Source: Chlorogloeopsis fritschii PCC 6912 (GTDB lineage: Bacteria > Cyanobacteriota > Cyanobacteriia > Cyanobacteriales > Nostocaceae). From it: a DNA stretch of 64,000 nt. Both the position numbers and the translations under genes were made by a program. Location: assembly GCF_000317285.1 (NCBI RefSeq), contig NZ_AJLN01000123.1, positions 1-64,000 of the forward strand. The letters are read 5' to 3'. The notes beneath the pieces are model-generated. The model ran no database searches and was not told the origin of the DNA. It saw only the letters and a program-made list of their open reading frames with translations. This document shows, piece after piece, positions 8,663 through 18,479 of the stretch (the stretch's first letter is position 1; each line of letters begins with the position of its first letter).

Positions 8663-10291
8663 TTAACCTTCGACTGGCTGTTGCGTAGAAATTACCGGGG
8701 CGATCGCACTTAATTTTAACTCTGGATGATCTTCCTGCAATTGATGGCAGTTCCATTCGTTGCGGAACAGTAGAACTGGACGTCCCATACTGTCTTTCAC
8801 TATGGTTGTATTGAATAAGCGCTCTACTTTATCGAGAGCTTCCCAGCCGCCCTCAACCCAACGAGCAACACTGTAAGGCAATGATTCTAGCAGAGTTTCC
8901 ACTCCATATTCATTTTGTAAGCGGAATTGCACCACTTCAAATTGCAACTGTCCTACTGCTGCCAAAATCGGATCGCGCTTGGATTCATCTACTGAGTACA
9001 TAATTTGTACTGCTCCCTCTTCGCGCAATTCGGAAACACCTTTTTGGAATTGCTTAAACTTAGAAGGGTTGGGGTTGCGCAGAATCGCAAATAACTCTGG
9101 GGAAAAATAAGGAATACCTTCATACTCCAGCTTTTGCCCTGTATAAATAGTATCACCGATGGCAAAAACTCCAGGGTTATTTAAACCGATCACATCGCCT
9201 GCGTAAGCGACATCTATTGATTCTCGTTCTTGGGCAAAGAGTTTTTGCGGACGAGACAGGCGGACAGTTTTGCCTGTGCGGGCGTGACTTACCGTCATGT
9301 CTTTTTCAAATCTACCCGTACAGACGCGGATAAATGCCACGCGATCGCGATGCTTTGGATCCATGTTGGCTTGAAGCTTGAAAACAAAGCCAGAAAAAGC
9401 AGGGTAAGTTGGGGCTACTTCACCGACGCTGCTTGAGTGAGAGCCAGGTTTGAGGGCATATTGAAGGAAGTAGTGAAGGAATAGCTCTACCCCAAAGTTA
9501 GTCATGGCACTACCAAAGAAAACTGGTGTCATTTTGCCTTGATGTACCAACTCTAAATCAAGTTCTGGCCCCACTCCTTCTAATAGTTCCAGATCGTTTT
9601 TCAACTGGTAGTACAAGTCTTGTTCTAGGAGTTGCTCAATTCTAGAATCACCCAAATCAATTACTGTATTTCGTGCTTCCTTGCTACCGTGAGCGCTTCT
9701 TTCAAATAAATGAATTTGCTGTTGCGTGCGGTCAAAGATTCCCTTAAAGCGATCGCCCATGCCAATCGGCCAATTAACTGCATAGGTTTGCAATCCTAAT
9801 TCTTGCTCAATCTCGTCCAAAAGTTCTAAAGGTTCTCTTCCGGGGCGATCGAGCTTGTTAACAAATGTAAAAATCGGAATTCCCCGCATTTTACATACCT
9901 CAAACAACTTCCGTGTTTGGGGTTCCAAACCTTTGGCAGCATCAATTAGCATGACTGCATTGTCGGCAGCCGCTAAAGTACGATAAGTATCTTCACTGAA
10001 ATCTTGGTGTCCGGGTGTATCTAATAAATTAATCTGGCAGCCTTGATATTCAAATTGCAACACCGTGGAGGTAATCGAAATACCCCGTTGTTGTTCCATT
10101 GCCATCCAGTCGGAGGTAGCTTTGCGCTGTGCTCGTCTTGCTTTCACTGCTCCAGCCTCGTGAATAGCACCTCCGTATAGCAGTAATTTTTCTGTCAGCG
10201 TCGTTTTACCAGCATCTGGGTGAGAGATAATTGCAAAATTGCGCCGACGCTCAACTGCTTTTTGCAGTTCCGATTGAAGCTCAGTTGTCAT
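8663..10291 (-). CDS. prfC: Peptide chain release factor 3
   Basis: A 542-residue translational GTPase that recycles RF1/RF2 from the ribosome after peptide release. G1 is SHPDAGKT (residues 23-30), followed by the RF3-type switch sequence ([21 protein letters not shown]), G3 DTPGHQDF and G4 NKLDRPGR. The beta-barrel domain II and the RF3 C-terminal domain ([17 protein letters not shown]) follow. Length and order match bacterial RF3. It is monocistronic on the minus strand; the upstream gap carries a short TTAAC tandem. ATG 10291 is the natural start. Confidence 0.95.
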   Translation of the reverse strand: MTTELQSELQKAVERRRNFAIISHPDAGKTTLTEKLLLYGGAIHEAGAVKARRAQRKATSDWMAMEQQRGISITSTVLQFEYQGCQINLLDTPGHQDFSEDTYRTLAAADNAVMLIDAAKGLEPQTRKLFEVCKMRGIPIFTFVNKLDRPGREPLELLDEIEQELGLQTYAVNWPIGMGDRFKGIFDRTQQQIHLFERSAHGSKEARNTVIDLGDSRIEQLLEQDLYYQLKNDLELLEGVGPELDLELVHQGKMTPVFFGSAMTNFGVELFLHYFLQYALKPGSHSSSVGEVAPTYPAFSGFVFKLQANMDPKHRDRVAFIRVCTGRFEKDMTVSHARTGKTVRLSRPQKLFAQERESIDVAYAGDVIGLNNPGVFAIGDTIYTGQKLEYEGIPYFSPELFAILRNPNPSKFKQFQKGVSELREEGAVQIMYSVDESKRDPILAAVGQLQFEVVQFRLQNEYGVETLLESLPYSVARWVEGGWEALDKVERLFNTTIVKDSMGRPVLLFRNEWNCHQLQEDHPELKLSAIAPVISTQQPVEG

Positions 10292-10420
10292 AACTATGTC
10301 GAATTGTAACTTAACTTAACTTAACTTTTTTCAACTTTAGCGAGTGTTTTAATCTTAAGACAATGATGCTCATGATAGGGTCTTAATATAACTACAACCT
10401 GAATTCACGAGGTAAAAACA

Positions 10421-10762
10421 ATGTACGACGCAGAAAAGCGAAAGCTGTTATCGGCATTGTCTCATGGAGCAATTTTTTTGAGCACAACGTTCATATCTAT
10501 TGGTTTACCCATTTTTGTACTATTTGTATCAAACGATCCTGTTGTCAAAGAGAATGCCAAAGAAGCAATTAATTTTCACTTTAATGTCTGGTTTTATGGA
10601 GCAATTATTGGCGTGCTAGTTTGGCTATCTTTTGGTTTACTTGTTCCTTTGGCATTTCTTGGGTTTTTACTCCATTGGGGACTGACGATTTGGGCACTTT
10701 TTCACGTTCTCACTGATGCAGAAAAACCATTTCGCTATCCATTCATTTTCCGTCTGATTTAG
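10421..10762 (+). CDS. DUF4870 small membrane protein
   Basis: A 113-residue protein with the DUF4870 pattern: SALSHGAIF near the start, KENAKEAINFHFN in the middle, and three hydrophobic segments (~18-36, ~55-75, ~77-97). Function unknown in the family. A good ribosome-binding site (GAGGT) precedes ATG 10421. It is divergent from prfC with ~130 bases between, so the two promoters share this gap. Confidence 0.85.
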   Translation: MYDAEKRKLLSALSHGAIFLSTTFISIGLPIFVLFVSNDPVVKENAKEAINFHFNVWFYGAIIGVLVWLSFGLLVPLAFLGFLLHWGLTIWALFHVLTDAEKPFRYPFIFRLI

Positions 10763-11161
10763 CACCAAGTTCATTTGGAACTAACGTCACAAGTTTCATA
10801 CACCGAAATTGAACTCAAAGGGCGATCGCCAAATCGCTGTTACTTGTAAATGTGAATGGGTAATAGATGATTTTTTGATTACCAATTACTATTTGACCTC
10901 ACACTAACCTCATAGTTTCATACTGATTTTTTGATGGAATCCATCTGCAATGTGATGGAATTTCTAGTATTATTCTTTATGCCCTTCAACAAGAGAGATG
11001 GCAAGCAAGCTGTAAAATACAAAATTGCCCCACAAAGCGATCGCCAGTAGGGCAGAGGACAGTTAAGCGCTATTTACAGCGTGTTCAACTTGAAGAAGAT
11101 TTAGTCCTAAATTTGTGACGCTTTGTCGTTTGTCCATTTGAGTTTTTGTTTATAAAAATTT
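10763..11161. other. Intergenic region upstream of hemB
   Basis: About 400 bases without a convincing gene. An open stretch at ~10930-11115 (+) lacks any in-frame ATG or GTG start; it reads plausibly (...GQRTVKRYLQRVQLEEDL) and could be a gene relic, but no family was recognised. It contains two HIP1-type sites. Confidence 0.4.
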
Positions 11162-12142
11162 ATGTTTCCCCAACATCGACCCCGCCGCCTACGAACCCAT
11201 CCCCAATTGCGCCGGATGGTACGTGAAACTGTATTAACTACTAGTGATTTAATTTACCCTCTGTTTGCCGTACCTGGTGAGGGAATTGCCAATGAAGTTA
11301 AATCCATGCCCGGTGTTTTCCAACTTTCGGTAGACAAAATTGTTGAAGAAGCCAAAGAAGTTTATGATTTGGGCATTCCTGCAATCATCCTTTTTGGCAT
11401 TCCCACAGATAAAGATGTTGATGCTACGGGTGCTTGGCACGATTGCGGTATTGTTCAAAAAGCTGCCACTGCCGTTAAGCAAGCAGTTCCCGATCTCATC
11501 GTTATAGCTGACACCTGCCTTTGCGAGTACACCAGCCATGGTCATTGTGGCTACCTGCAAGTTGGCGATTTGACAGGACGAGTTTTGAACGATCCTACCT
11601 TAGAGTTACTCAAAAAAACCGCCGTCTCTCAAGCTCAAGCTGGAGCAGATATCATCGCACCATCAGGAATGATGGATGGATTTGTTCAAGCAATTCGCAG
11701 TGGTTTGGATGAAGCGGGATTCCAAGATACGCCAATTTTATCCTATGCTGCTAAATATGCTTCGGCTTACTACGGCCCGTTTAGGGACGCTGCCGAATCA
11801 GCACCGCAATTTGGCGATCGCCGCACCTATCAAATGGATCCAGCAAATGCCCGCGAAGCCATCAAAGAAATTGAACTGGATATCGCTGAAGGCGCTGATA
11901 TGCTCATGGTGAAGCCTGCTTTGGCTTACATGGATATCATTTGGCGGGTGAAAGAAGCTTGCAATTTACCCGTTGCTGCCTACAATGTTTCCGGCGAGTA
12001 TTCTATGGTAAAAGCTGCTGCCCTCAATGGTTGGGTTGATGAAGAGCGCGTAGTTATGGAAACTTTAACCAGCTTTAAGCGTGCTGGCGCTGATTTGATT
12101 TTAACATATCACGCCAAAGATGCAGCATGGTGGTTGGGGTAA
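11162..12142 (+). CDS. hemB: Delta-aminolevulinic acid dehydratase (porphobilinogen synthase)
   Basis: A 326-residue cytosolic enzyme that joins two 5-aminolevulinate molecules into porphobilinogen, feeding haem, chlorophyll and phycobilins. The Schiff-base lysines are in [11 protein letters not shown] (K198) and [10 protein letters not shown] (K251). The metal loop [14 protein letters not shown] carries Cys119, Cys121 and Cys129, the zinc-type site of E. coli and not the aspartate-rich Mg-type of plants. Full family length. It stands alone; ATG at 11162 starts the conserved N-terminus. Confidence 0.97.
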   Translation: MFPQHRPRRLRTHPQLRRMVRETVLTTSDLIYPLFAVPGEGIANEVKSMPGVFQLSVDKIVEEAKEVYDLGIPAIILFGIPTDKDVDATGAWHDCGIVQKAATAVKQAVPDLIVIADTCLCEYTSHGHCGYLQVGDLTGRVLNDPTLELLKKTAVSQAQAGADIIAPSGMMDGFVQAIRSGLDEAGFQDTPILSYAAKYASAYYGPFRDAAESAPQFGDRRTYQMDPANAREAIKEIELDIAEGADMLMVKPALAYMDIIWRVKEACNLPVAAYNVSGEYSMVKAAALNGWVDEERVVMETLTSFKRAGADLILTYHAKDAAWWLG

Positions 12143-12204
12143 ACAGTGGTTTTGTTTGTAGGGTAATAAATTTTGTCTGGGTAAGTTGTTTATAGATCTC
12201 ACGC

Positions 12205-12310
12205 AGAGGAGCCAGTGCGTTGCGGAGAGAAGCGCCGTGCGGGGGTTCCCCCCGTTGAGGCGACTTCGGAGGGTTCCCCCCGTTATAGCAACTGGCGTCG
12301 CGCACGAGAC
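12205..12310. repeat. GC-rich interspersed repeat
   Basis: Contains AGGAGCCAGTGCGTTGCGG, two copies of GGTTCCCCCCGTT and GCAACTGGCGTC. It is related to the blocks at 1955 and 52630. It sits just before a decayed vapC gene. Confidence 0.6.
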
Positions 12311-12380
12311 GCAGAGTATTTTATGTGTCTGGTGTCTGGGCGTGAGATTATTGTTTGCTTGGGATATTTGTGCTGTTTGA

Positions 12381-12643
12381 ATTCTTGGTAGAGACAGTAT
12401 TCGTGGATATACCTTATTGCTAGAAATCCTTCAAGGCTTTTCAATCGCTCCAGTTTTACCCTTCGACGCTGGAGCGATCGCTGTTTTTGATGGACTACGC
12501 ATACAACGGGTTCGTGTATCAATGATGGATTTACGAATTGCAGCGCAGCGATCGCTCTCTCGCGCAACTTGGTGTTGTTGACTAGGAATATTAACGACTT
12601 CAACAAAGTACCCGGACTAGTGATAGAGGATTGGACTGTGTAA
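12381..12643 (+). pseudogene. vapC (PIN-domain toxin) relic
   Basis: The plus strand reads, from ~12393, ...[26 protein letters not shown], then [13 protein letters not shown], as in the C-terminal half of VapC/PIN ribonucleases (LPFD, FDGLR, DLRIAA). The reading then breaks. After frame changes around 12545-12565, a second segment reads [24 protein letters not shown] and stops at TAA 12641-12643, which is the classic VapC end (TRN..DF..VPGL..EDW). The N-terminal half and the antitoxin are absent; the interspersed repeat just upstream may have replaced them. Non-functional as it stands. Confidence 0.7.
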
Positions 12644-13013
12644 TTGCAAGTAGGTTATTCGCGATCGCCCTACTCGGCATCAAAATCACCAAAGATTTGA
12701 TTCGGCAATCACAGAAATATTCTGCGAAACACCCAAAACACAATAAATTTACTAGTGTGGCGAATTAAACAGACGGTGGCTTGGGGTTATTTGCGATCGC
12801 TCTCTAACTACATGAGGTGAACTTTCAAACTAGACAATCATGTAATCAAATCACACAACCAGGGAATAAAAACTATCTTTCCTTCAGCATAGCTGCCTCC
12901 TGCCCTCTGCCTTATTTTTTAGCTGTTTGTAATCAAGTAGGGCGATCGCTTATAAAATAATATAGTTAATAATATGTTTTCGGTTTGCATTTTTACGTCA
13001 ATTGATTTAATAA
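12644..13013. other. Intergenic region, nothing recognised
   Basis: AT-rich and without a plausible gene; several HIP1 octamers occur. It must contain the promoter of the XRE regulator. Confidence 0.5.
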
Positions 13014-13049
13014 ATGTATTCAAATAAATTTGAAAGGGAGTATTGGGAT

Positions 13050-13358
13050 ATGGATATGCAAGTCCTGAGAGAACGTGCGGGACTTAGTCGTGCAGAGGTT
13101 GCCTTCAGGCTTGCAATCAGTGAAACTAGTGTTCGCAACTGGGAGGCGGGACGTACCGAACCCACAATGACACCAAAAAAGTTTTTAGAAGCGTTGCGAC
13201 TGTTTAAATGTACACCTGAAGAACTGGCAGCAGCTAGTGAAAAATCAATTAATCAGCGGCACAAACGCAAACCAGGAAGACCAAGAAGATTTCCCGCAAA
13301 TCAGGTAAATCCGGTTTCTGGTTTATCTGATGCTCCTGCGGCTGAGTTAAGACTGTAG
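13050..13358 (+). CDS. XRE-family HTH regulator with AT-hook-like tail
   Basis: A 102-residue protein. Residues ~3-60 are a helix-turn-helix of the Cro/C1 (XRE) type: LRERAGLSRAEVAFRLAIS, then ETSVRNWEAGRTEP. Residues ~70-85 are basic (RHKRKPGRPRR), matching the AT-hook core GRP flanked by Arg/Lys. ATG 13050 is preferred over 13014 because AAGGGAG lies 9 bases upstream. Targets unknown; it has no partner gene in an operon. A toxin-antitoxin role is unlikely because no toxin follows. Confidence 0.8.
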   Translation: MDMQVLRERAGLSRAEVAFRLAISETSVRNWEAGRTEPTMTPKKFLEALRLFKCTPEELAAASEKSINQRHKRKPGRPRRFPANQVNPVSGLSDAPAAELRL

Positions 13359-13771
13359 CTTGTCTAAGTTGAAGATGGCTATTGTGGATATAAAAGTTGT
13401 AATCTTTTCTACGGCGATCGGCAATAGTAAAAATTTTGAGCAGCAAAGCTACAATTAACTTGATATTAACATATTGCATCATACTGCTAATAGAAAACTT
13501 CCTGACAAAAAGGAATCGATCCCACTTTGTTATCAAGCACAGAAAAAATAATGCTTCTTTTCACGTGGTTGGTTTAAAGGCAGTGGTTTTTCGTAGGTTA
13601 AATATGATATGCAACAATTCGTCTGTTAGTGTCAATTTACAGGCAAACTTATAGATAGTAGAGCAGTTAAGACAGCTGTTCTTCATTTGACGAGCAACTC
13701 GTGCGATTGCTCACCGTATTCATAGCAGAAGCGCGATAAGATTCTAAAACAATCATCGCATTAGAGGTCTA
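13359..13771. other. Intergenic region upstream of pdhB
   Basis: About 410 bases; open frames are short and of non-coding composition. It must hold the pdhB promoter. No operator recognised. Confidence 0.5.
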
Positions 13772-14755
13772 ATGGCAGAAACATTATTATTCAACGCCCT
13801 ACAGCAAGCCATTGATGAAGAAATGGCGCGTGACTCAACAGTATTCGTACTTGGTGAAGACGTAGGACACTACGGTGGTTCCTACAAAGTAACCAAAGAC
13901 TTATATAAAAAATACGGCGAACTACGAGTTTTAGATACTCCTATTGCCGAAAATAGCTTTACTGGTTTAGCGGTGGGAGCAGCAATGACTGGGTTGCGGC
14001 CGATCATCGAAGGCATGAATATGGGCTTTTTGCTTCTTGCCTTTAACCAAATAGCTAACAATGCCGGGATGTTGCGCTATACTTCTGGTGGTAATTATAA
14101 GATACCAATGGTAATTCGCGGGCCCGGTGGTGTAGGGCGGCAATTAGGAGCAGAACACTCCCAACGCCTAGAAGCTTACTTCCAAGCGGTGCCTGGTTTG
14201 AAGATTGTTGCTTGCTCAACACCTTATAACGCCAAAGGACTACTCAAAGCAGCGATTCGCGATGATAACCCAGTGTTGTTCTTTGAACACGTCCTGCTTT
14301 ACAACTTAAAAGAAAATCTACCAGAAGAAGAATATTTACTACCCCTGGATAAAGCAGAAATCGTGCGTCGCGGTCAAGATGTGACAATTCTTACCTACTC
14401 TAGGATGCGTCATCATGTTATGCAAGCCGTAAAAACTTTGGAAAAACAAGGTTACGATCCGGAAGTAATTGATTTAATATCTCTCAAACCTCTGGATCTG
14501 GATACCATTGGGGCATCTGTGAGAAAAACCCATCGGGTGATCGTTGTGGAAGAATGTATGAGAACAGGAGGCGTTGCAGCAGAAATCATTGCCTCGATTA
14601 ATGATCGCTTTTTTGATGAATTGGACGCGCCAGTACTACGGCTTTCTTCTCAGGATATTCCCACACCTTACAATGGTACTTTGGAAAGACTGACAATTGT
14701 CCAACCAGAGCAAATTGTCGAAGCTGTAGAAAAAATGGTCGCTTTGCGAGTTTAG
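13772..14755 (+). CDS. pdhB: Pyruvate dehydrogenase E1 component, beta subunit
   Basis: A 327-residue transketolase-like subunit. With E1-alpha (not in the window) it forms the thiamine-diphosphate heterotetramer that decarboxylates pyruvate. Seen: [12 protein letters not shown] (ThDP-side motif), [23 protein letters not shown], the [13 protein letters not shown] loop and the C-terminal transketolase domain ([30 protein letters not shown]). Full length. ATG 13772 fits the family start. secD begins ~140 bases downstream, possibly co-transcribed, though a TTAATGGTTAAT-type repeat lies between. Confidence 0.95.
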   Translation: MAETLLFNALQQAIDEEMARDSTVFVLGEDVGHYGGSYKVTKDLYKKYGELRVLDTPIAENSFTGLAVGAAMTGLRPIIEGMNMGFLLLAFNQIANNAGMLRYTSGGNYKIPMVIRGPGGVGRQLGAEHSQRLEAYFQAVPGLKIVACSTPYNAKGLLKAAIRDDNPVLFFEHVLLYNLKENLPEEEYLLPLDKAEIVRRGQDVTILTYSRMRHHVMQAVKTLEKQGYDPEVIDLISLKPLDLDTIGASVRKTHRVIVVEECMRTGGVAAEIIASINDRFFDELDAPVLRLSSQDIPTPYNGTLERLTIVQPEQIVEAVEKMVALRV

Positions 14756-14894
14756 TAACATGGTTAATGGTTAATTGCCAATTGTTAATTACGATTAACC
14801 ATTAACAACTAACAACCAACAGCAAAAAACTTAACTCTTCACTCATAACTCATTAAAGAGCGTTATTATAGCGTTTGTCGCAGTGAGTGATGGT

Positions 14895-16307
14895 ATGCAA
14901 AGACAGCGATCGCTATTAGCTTTAATTTTAGTTTTGGTAATTGCCGCTATTGGGGTAATTGCCACTATTCCCGTACCGCTAGGATTAGACTTACGGGGAG
15001 GCTCGCAGCTGACTATTGAGGTGAAAACGACACCAGAAATTCCCCGCATCGGCGAACGAGAATTGGAAGCTGTGAAAAAAGTAGTAGAAGGCCGTATTAA
15101 CAGTCTAGGTGTCTCCGAACCAGTAATTCAAACAGTTGGAGAAGACAAGATCCTAGTGCAGCTACCAGGAGTTAACGATCCACAGCAAGCAGAAAGAATT
15201 TTGGGGGGTACGGCGCAGTTGGAGTTTCGCCAACAAAAGCCAGGTACAGAAGCCCAATTATTTGCTTTAAATGCATCGCGAGCGGAACTGAGATTAAAGC
15301 AAAAAGAGTTAATCGGCTCCAATGACGCCGCAGCAATTCAAAAAAATCAAGAAGCACTGAAAAATAATATTGAAGCGATCGCCGAGTTATTTGAAAGTAC
15401 CAACCCTCTCCTCACTGGTAAATTTCTCCAAGATGCTTACGGCGAACCTACCCAGGGCAATAATTGGAATGTTGCGATTCGCTTCAATCAACAAGGTGGT
15501 GAACTGTTTGCCCAATTAACTAAAAATCTGGCGGGCACTGGTCGCAGCATTGGCATTTTCCTTGATAATGAACTAATCAGTTATCCTGTTGTTGGCCCGG
15601 AATTCGCCAATACAGGAATTACTGGTGGTGCAGCTGTGATTACTGGCAACTTTACACCACAAGAAGCAAACGAATTAGGTATCAAGCTCAAGGGAGGCTC
15701 TTTACCTGTACCAGTTGAGATTGGTGAAATTCGTACAGTTGGGGCAACCTTGGGTCAAGATAGCATTATCAGCAGCATCTGGGCAGGAGTTGGCGGTCTA
15801 GCTTTAGTATTAATATTTATGGTTGTGTATTACAGACTGCCGGGACTGATTGCGGATCTGGCGTTAGTAATCTACGCTCTCCTTTGTTGGGCTTGTTTTA
15901 TTTTGTTGGGTGTCACCTTAACATTACCAGGGATTGCAGGTTTTATTCTGAGCATTGGTATGGCAGTCGATGCTAATGTACTCATTTTTGAGCGGACAAG
16001 AGAAGAATTGCGAGCAGGTAAAAGTCTTTATCGTTCTGTAGAGTCCGGTTTTTACCGTGCTTTTTCCAGTATTTTAGATAGCAACGTTACGACTTGGATT
16101 GCTTGTGCGGCTTTGTTCTTTTTAGGGTCTGGTTTGGTGAAAGGCTTTGCTGTAACCTTAGCTTTAGGTGTGGCAGTAAGTATGTTTACAGCAATTACCT
16201 GTAGTCGGACATTGATGTTTTTAGCAATTTCATTACCATCCTTACGCAAGCCTGAGTTATATTGTCCTAATCTGCCAGCCTCTAATAAGGCAGAGGTGGC
16301 TCGATGA
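14895..16307 (+). CDS. secD: Protein translocase subunit SecD
   Basis: A 470-residue membrane protein of the RND-like SecDF complex, which uses proton flow to pull exported proteins from SecYEG in plasma and thylakoid membranes. TM1 at ~8-26 is followed by the conserved GLDLRGG (30-36), a periplasmic domain, and five TM segments from ~300, including [20 protein letters not shown], the SecD signature with its key Asp. A GTG at 14883 would add four residues; ATG 14895 is preferred as the usual family start. It overlaps secF by 4 bases (ATGA), implying translational coupling. Confidence 0.95.
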   Translation: MQRQRSLLALILVLVIAAIGVIATIPVPLGLDLRGGSQLTIEVKTTPEIPRIGERELEAVKKVVEGRINSLGVSEPVIQTVGEDKILVQLPGVNDPQQAERILGGTAQLEFRQQKPGTEAQLFALNASRAELRLKQKELIGSNDAAAIQKNQEALKNNIEAIAELFESTNPLLTGKFLQDAYGEPTQGNNWNVAIRFNQQGGELFAQLTKNLAGTGRSIGIFLDNELISYPVVGPEFANTGITGGAAVITGNFTPQEANELGIKLKGGSLPVPVEIGEIRTVGATLGQDSIISSIWAGVGGLALVLIFMVVYYRLPGLIADLALVIYALLCWACFILLGVTLTLPGIAGFILSIGMAVDANVLIFERTREELRAGKSLYRSVESGFYRAFSSILDSNVTTWIACAALFFLGSGLVKGFAVTLALGVAVSMFTAITCSRTLMFLAISLPSLRKPELYCPNLPASNKAEVAR

Positions 16308-17290
16308 AACTAAGTATCAATAAATCGCGATCGCTGTGGTGGGCTGTTTCTGCCGCCATTATTCTCGCAGGAATCATCTCAATGGTGATTTCTTGGCAAA
16401 ATCCCGATATTCGCGCTCCCCTACGTCCTAGTCTGGATTTTGTAGGTGGTACGCGCTTGCAATTTGAACGAGATTGCAACAAACCAGGTAACTGCGATCA
16501 ACCCATTGACATTAATGTTGTTCGAGAAGTAGCAAAAGAACAAGGTTTGGGTGAGAGTAGTATCCAAATTATTGCAGACAAAGAAACTGGTAAAGACAAT
16601 GGTGTCTTAATTCGTACCAAGACATTAGATGTAGAACAGCGTACTAAGCTGCAAAACGCCTTGAGCGAAAAAATAGGCTTCTTTGACCCACAAAAAAGCC
16701 AAATTGATACTGTTGGCCCAACTGTAGGGCAGGAACTTTTTAGAAGTGGTGTCATTGCTTTGATTGTTTCCTTCATTGGCATCATTATCTACTTAACTTT
16801 CCGTTTCCAACTTGACTACGCCGTCTTCGCTATCATTGCCTTGCTCCATGATGTGTTGGTTACGGCAGGAGTATTCTCAATTTTGGGTTTAGTGCTAGGT
16901 ATAGAAGTAGACAGCCTATTCGTCGTTGCCTTACTTACAATTACAGGTTTCTCAGTGAATGATACTGTGGTGATTTACGATCGCATCCGGGAAACGCTAA
17001 AATTAACTCCCAATCGCCCGATTGCCGATATTGTAGATGATGCCGTCAATCAAACCTTAACAAGGTCAATCAACACGACATTTACAACTTTGCTGACGTT
17101 GTTTGCTATCTTTCTATTTGGTGGAGAAACCCTGAAAAATTTCGCTTTAGCATTGATTGTTGGCTTTGTAGCAGGAGCATATTCTAGTATTTTCGTCGCC
17201 AGCACTCTCCTGACTTGGTGGCGAGAACACAAAGGTGAATCCGTCGAAGTTACAACAGCCGAGTCTATAGATGCGTCTGCCGATCAATAG
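16304..17290 (+). CDS. secF: Protein translocase subunit SecF
   Basis: A 328-residue partner of SecD. TM1 at ~10-30, then LDFVGGT (44-50), a periplasmic domain, and five TMs with [16 protein letters not shown], the SecF signature. The start ATG overlaps the secD stop (ATGA), so the pair is one operon. C-terminal tail is short and acidic. Length is normal. Confidence 0.96.
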   Translation: MKLSINKSRSLWWAVSAAIILAGIISMVISWQNPDIRAPLRPSLDFVGGTRLQFERDCNKPGNCDQPIDINVVREVAKEQGLGESSIQIIADKETGKDNGVLIRTKTLDVEQRTKLQNALSEKIGFFDPQKSQIDTVGPTVGQELFRSGVIALIVSFIGIIIYLTFRFQLDYAVFAIIALLHDVLVTAGVFSILGLVLGIEVDSLFVVALLTITGFSVNDTVVIYDRIRETLKLTPNRPIADIVDDAVNQTLTRSINTTFTTLLTLFAIFLFGGETLKNFALALIVGFVAGAYSSIFVASTLLTWWREHKGESVEVTTAESIDASADQ

Positions 17291-17345
17291 CTAATAGTTA
17301 GTTGTTTTAAAGTACGACTAACCACTGATCGCTACTTGAGTGCAT

Positions 17346-17747
17346 ATGGAGCAACCGGAAAACATCTCCAACCCAGAAAACTCTAATTTATCTTTCACCG
17401 AACAAGTGCAAAGGCTGCACAGGCTTACTGTCTACGGCAGGTGGTTGTTTGTCGGCTTTCTTTGGCTGACTATTGCCCCTGTGTCATTATGGCACTTGCG
17501 GGAAGAAATAGCGTTGTGGCGTCAATACTTTACCTGGGTAGCACTCAGATACGGGCTTGCCTACCATCCCATTGCTACCATTGGTCTAGCTTTTTGTATT
17601 GGTATGACTGTTGCTATTTTAATTTGGCAAAGCCGGAATATTTTATTGGGGTTACCACAACAAGAAAAGCAACGCCTTGAACAACAAGTATATCGAATAC
17701 GCCAGCAAGGGCCGAGTCATCCTCTGTGGAAGTGGATTTGTCATTAA
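17346..17747 (+). CDS. Conserved hypothetical membrane protein downstream of secF
   Basis: A 133-residue protein. The N-terminal ~30 residues are polar, and two hydrophobic segments follow (~35-52 LFVGFLWLTIAPVSLW; ~78-98 IATIGLAFCIGMTVAILIW). The end is a basic/Gln-rich helix (QQEKQRLEQQVYRIRQ). No family recognised with certainty. It follows secF by ~55 bases on the same strand and is probably co-transcribed. ATG 17346 is chosen over GTG 17340; the choice changes two residues. Confidence 0.75.
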   Translation: MEQPENISNPENSNLSFTEQVQRLHRLTVYGRWLFVGFLWLTIAPVSLWHLREEIALWRQYFTWVALRYGLAYHPIATIGLAFCIGMTVAILIWQSRNILLGLPQQEKQRLEQQVYRIRQQGPSHPLWKWICH

Positions 17748-17849
17748 ATCTTGAATAATTTTCTGGAAAACTAGTTGCTATGTAAGCGTAAAGGCTGTAT
17801 CTTGCAAAGCGGAAGTCATCTAAGATACTGCATAAATGTGGTGCGATTT

Positions 17850-18329
17850 ATGAATTCTGCTCAGATTCAATTTAGCGATCGCAAATCAAAAATAGATTTG
17901 TATCAACTCCAAGAACTGTTGAACATTGCAGCTTTTTGGGCACAAGGGCGCAGTATCGAAGATTTGCGCACAGCCATTGCCAATAGCGATCCCGTCATAA
18001 CTCTATGGGATAGAGAAAAACTAATTGGCTTTGCTAGAGCAACTTCTGATGGTATTTATCGTGCCACAATTTGGGATGTTGTCATTCATCCTGATTACCG
18101 TGGTAATAAGCTTGGAAGTAAGCTTGTAGAAACTGTTTTAAGCCATCCTCGCATCAGCCGGGTAGAACGTGTCTATTTAATGACTACTCATCAACAGCAG
18201 TTTTATGAAAAAATAGGCTTTCAACAAAATACTACAACTACGATGGTGTTGCAAAATCAATCTCACCTCGGTTCCCTTACACCTGGAGAAATACAGCTGC
18301 AAGAAACATCAAATTATTATTCTGCTTAG
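17850..18329 (+). CDS. GNAT-family N-acetyltransferase
   Basis: A 159-residue acetyltransferase. Motif A is IWDVVIHPDYRGNKLGSKLVE (the R/Q-x-x-G-x-G/A acetyl-CoA loop), followed by YEKIGF of motif B. The SDRKSKIDLYQLQELLN start and [20 protein letters not shown] are also found in the second GNAT at 23243-23794, so the two are paralogues of a cyanobacterial/plastid type. ATG 17850 is chosen; an upstream TTG gives a non-conserved extension. Acceptor unknown. Confidence 0.85.
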   Translation: MNSAQIQFSDRKSKIDLYQLQELLNIAAFWAQGRSIEDLRTAIANSDPVITLWDREKLIGFARATSDGIYRATIWDVVIHPDYRGNKLGSKLVETVLSHPRISRVERVYLMTTHQQQFYEKIGFQQNTTTTMVLQNQSHLGSLTPGEIQLQETSNYYSA

Positions 18330-18330
18330 T

Positions 18331-18402
18331 TAGGACTTACGCACGAGTTCTGGAATAATAACGGAGAAAAGAGGATTTGAGAGGGATTTTGCGTAAGTCC
18401 TA
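18331..18402. mobile_element. MITE-like element with 13-bp terminal inverted repeats
   Basis: TAGGACTTACGCA at 18331-18343 and its exact inverse TGCGTAAGTCCTA at 18390-18402 enclose 46 bases. The 72-base unit starts next to the GNAT stop codon. A related end (AGACTTACGCA) appears at ~42131. It could equally act as a transcription-ending hairpin. Confidence 0.6.
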
Positions 18403-18479
18403 GTAATTTTTATTTACGCAAGGAGATAAAAGCGTAAGGGAAGAGAGTATTTTTTTGAAAGCTAATCAGGAAGAGAAAA

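Noticed and set aside
12283-12606. 107-residue minus-strand open frame downstream of hemB
   Set aside because: It runs antisense over the vapC relic and into the GC-rich repeat; the plus strand has recognisable VapC motifs, so this frame is a shadow.
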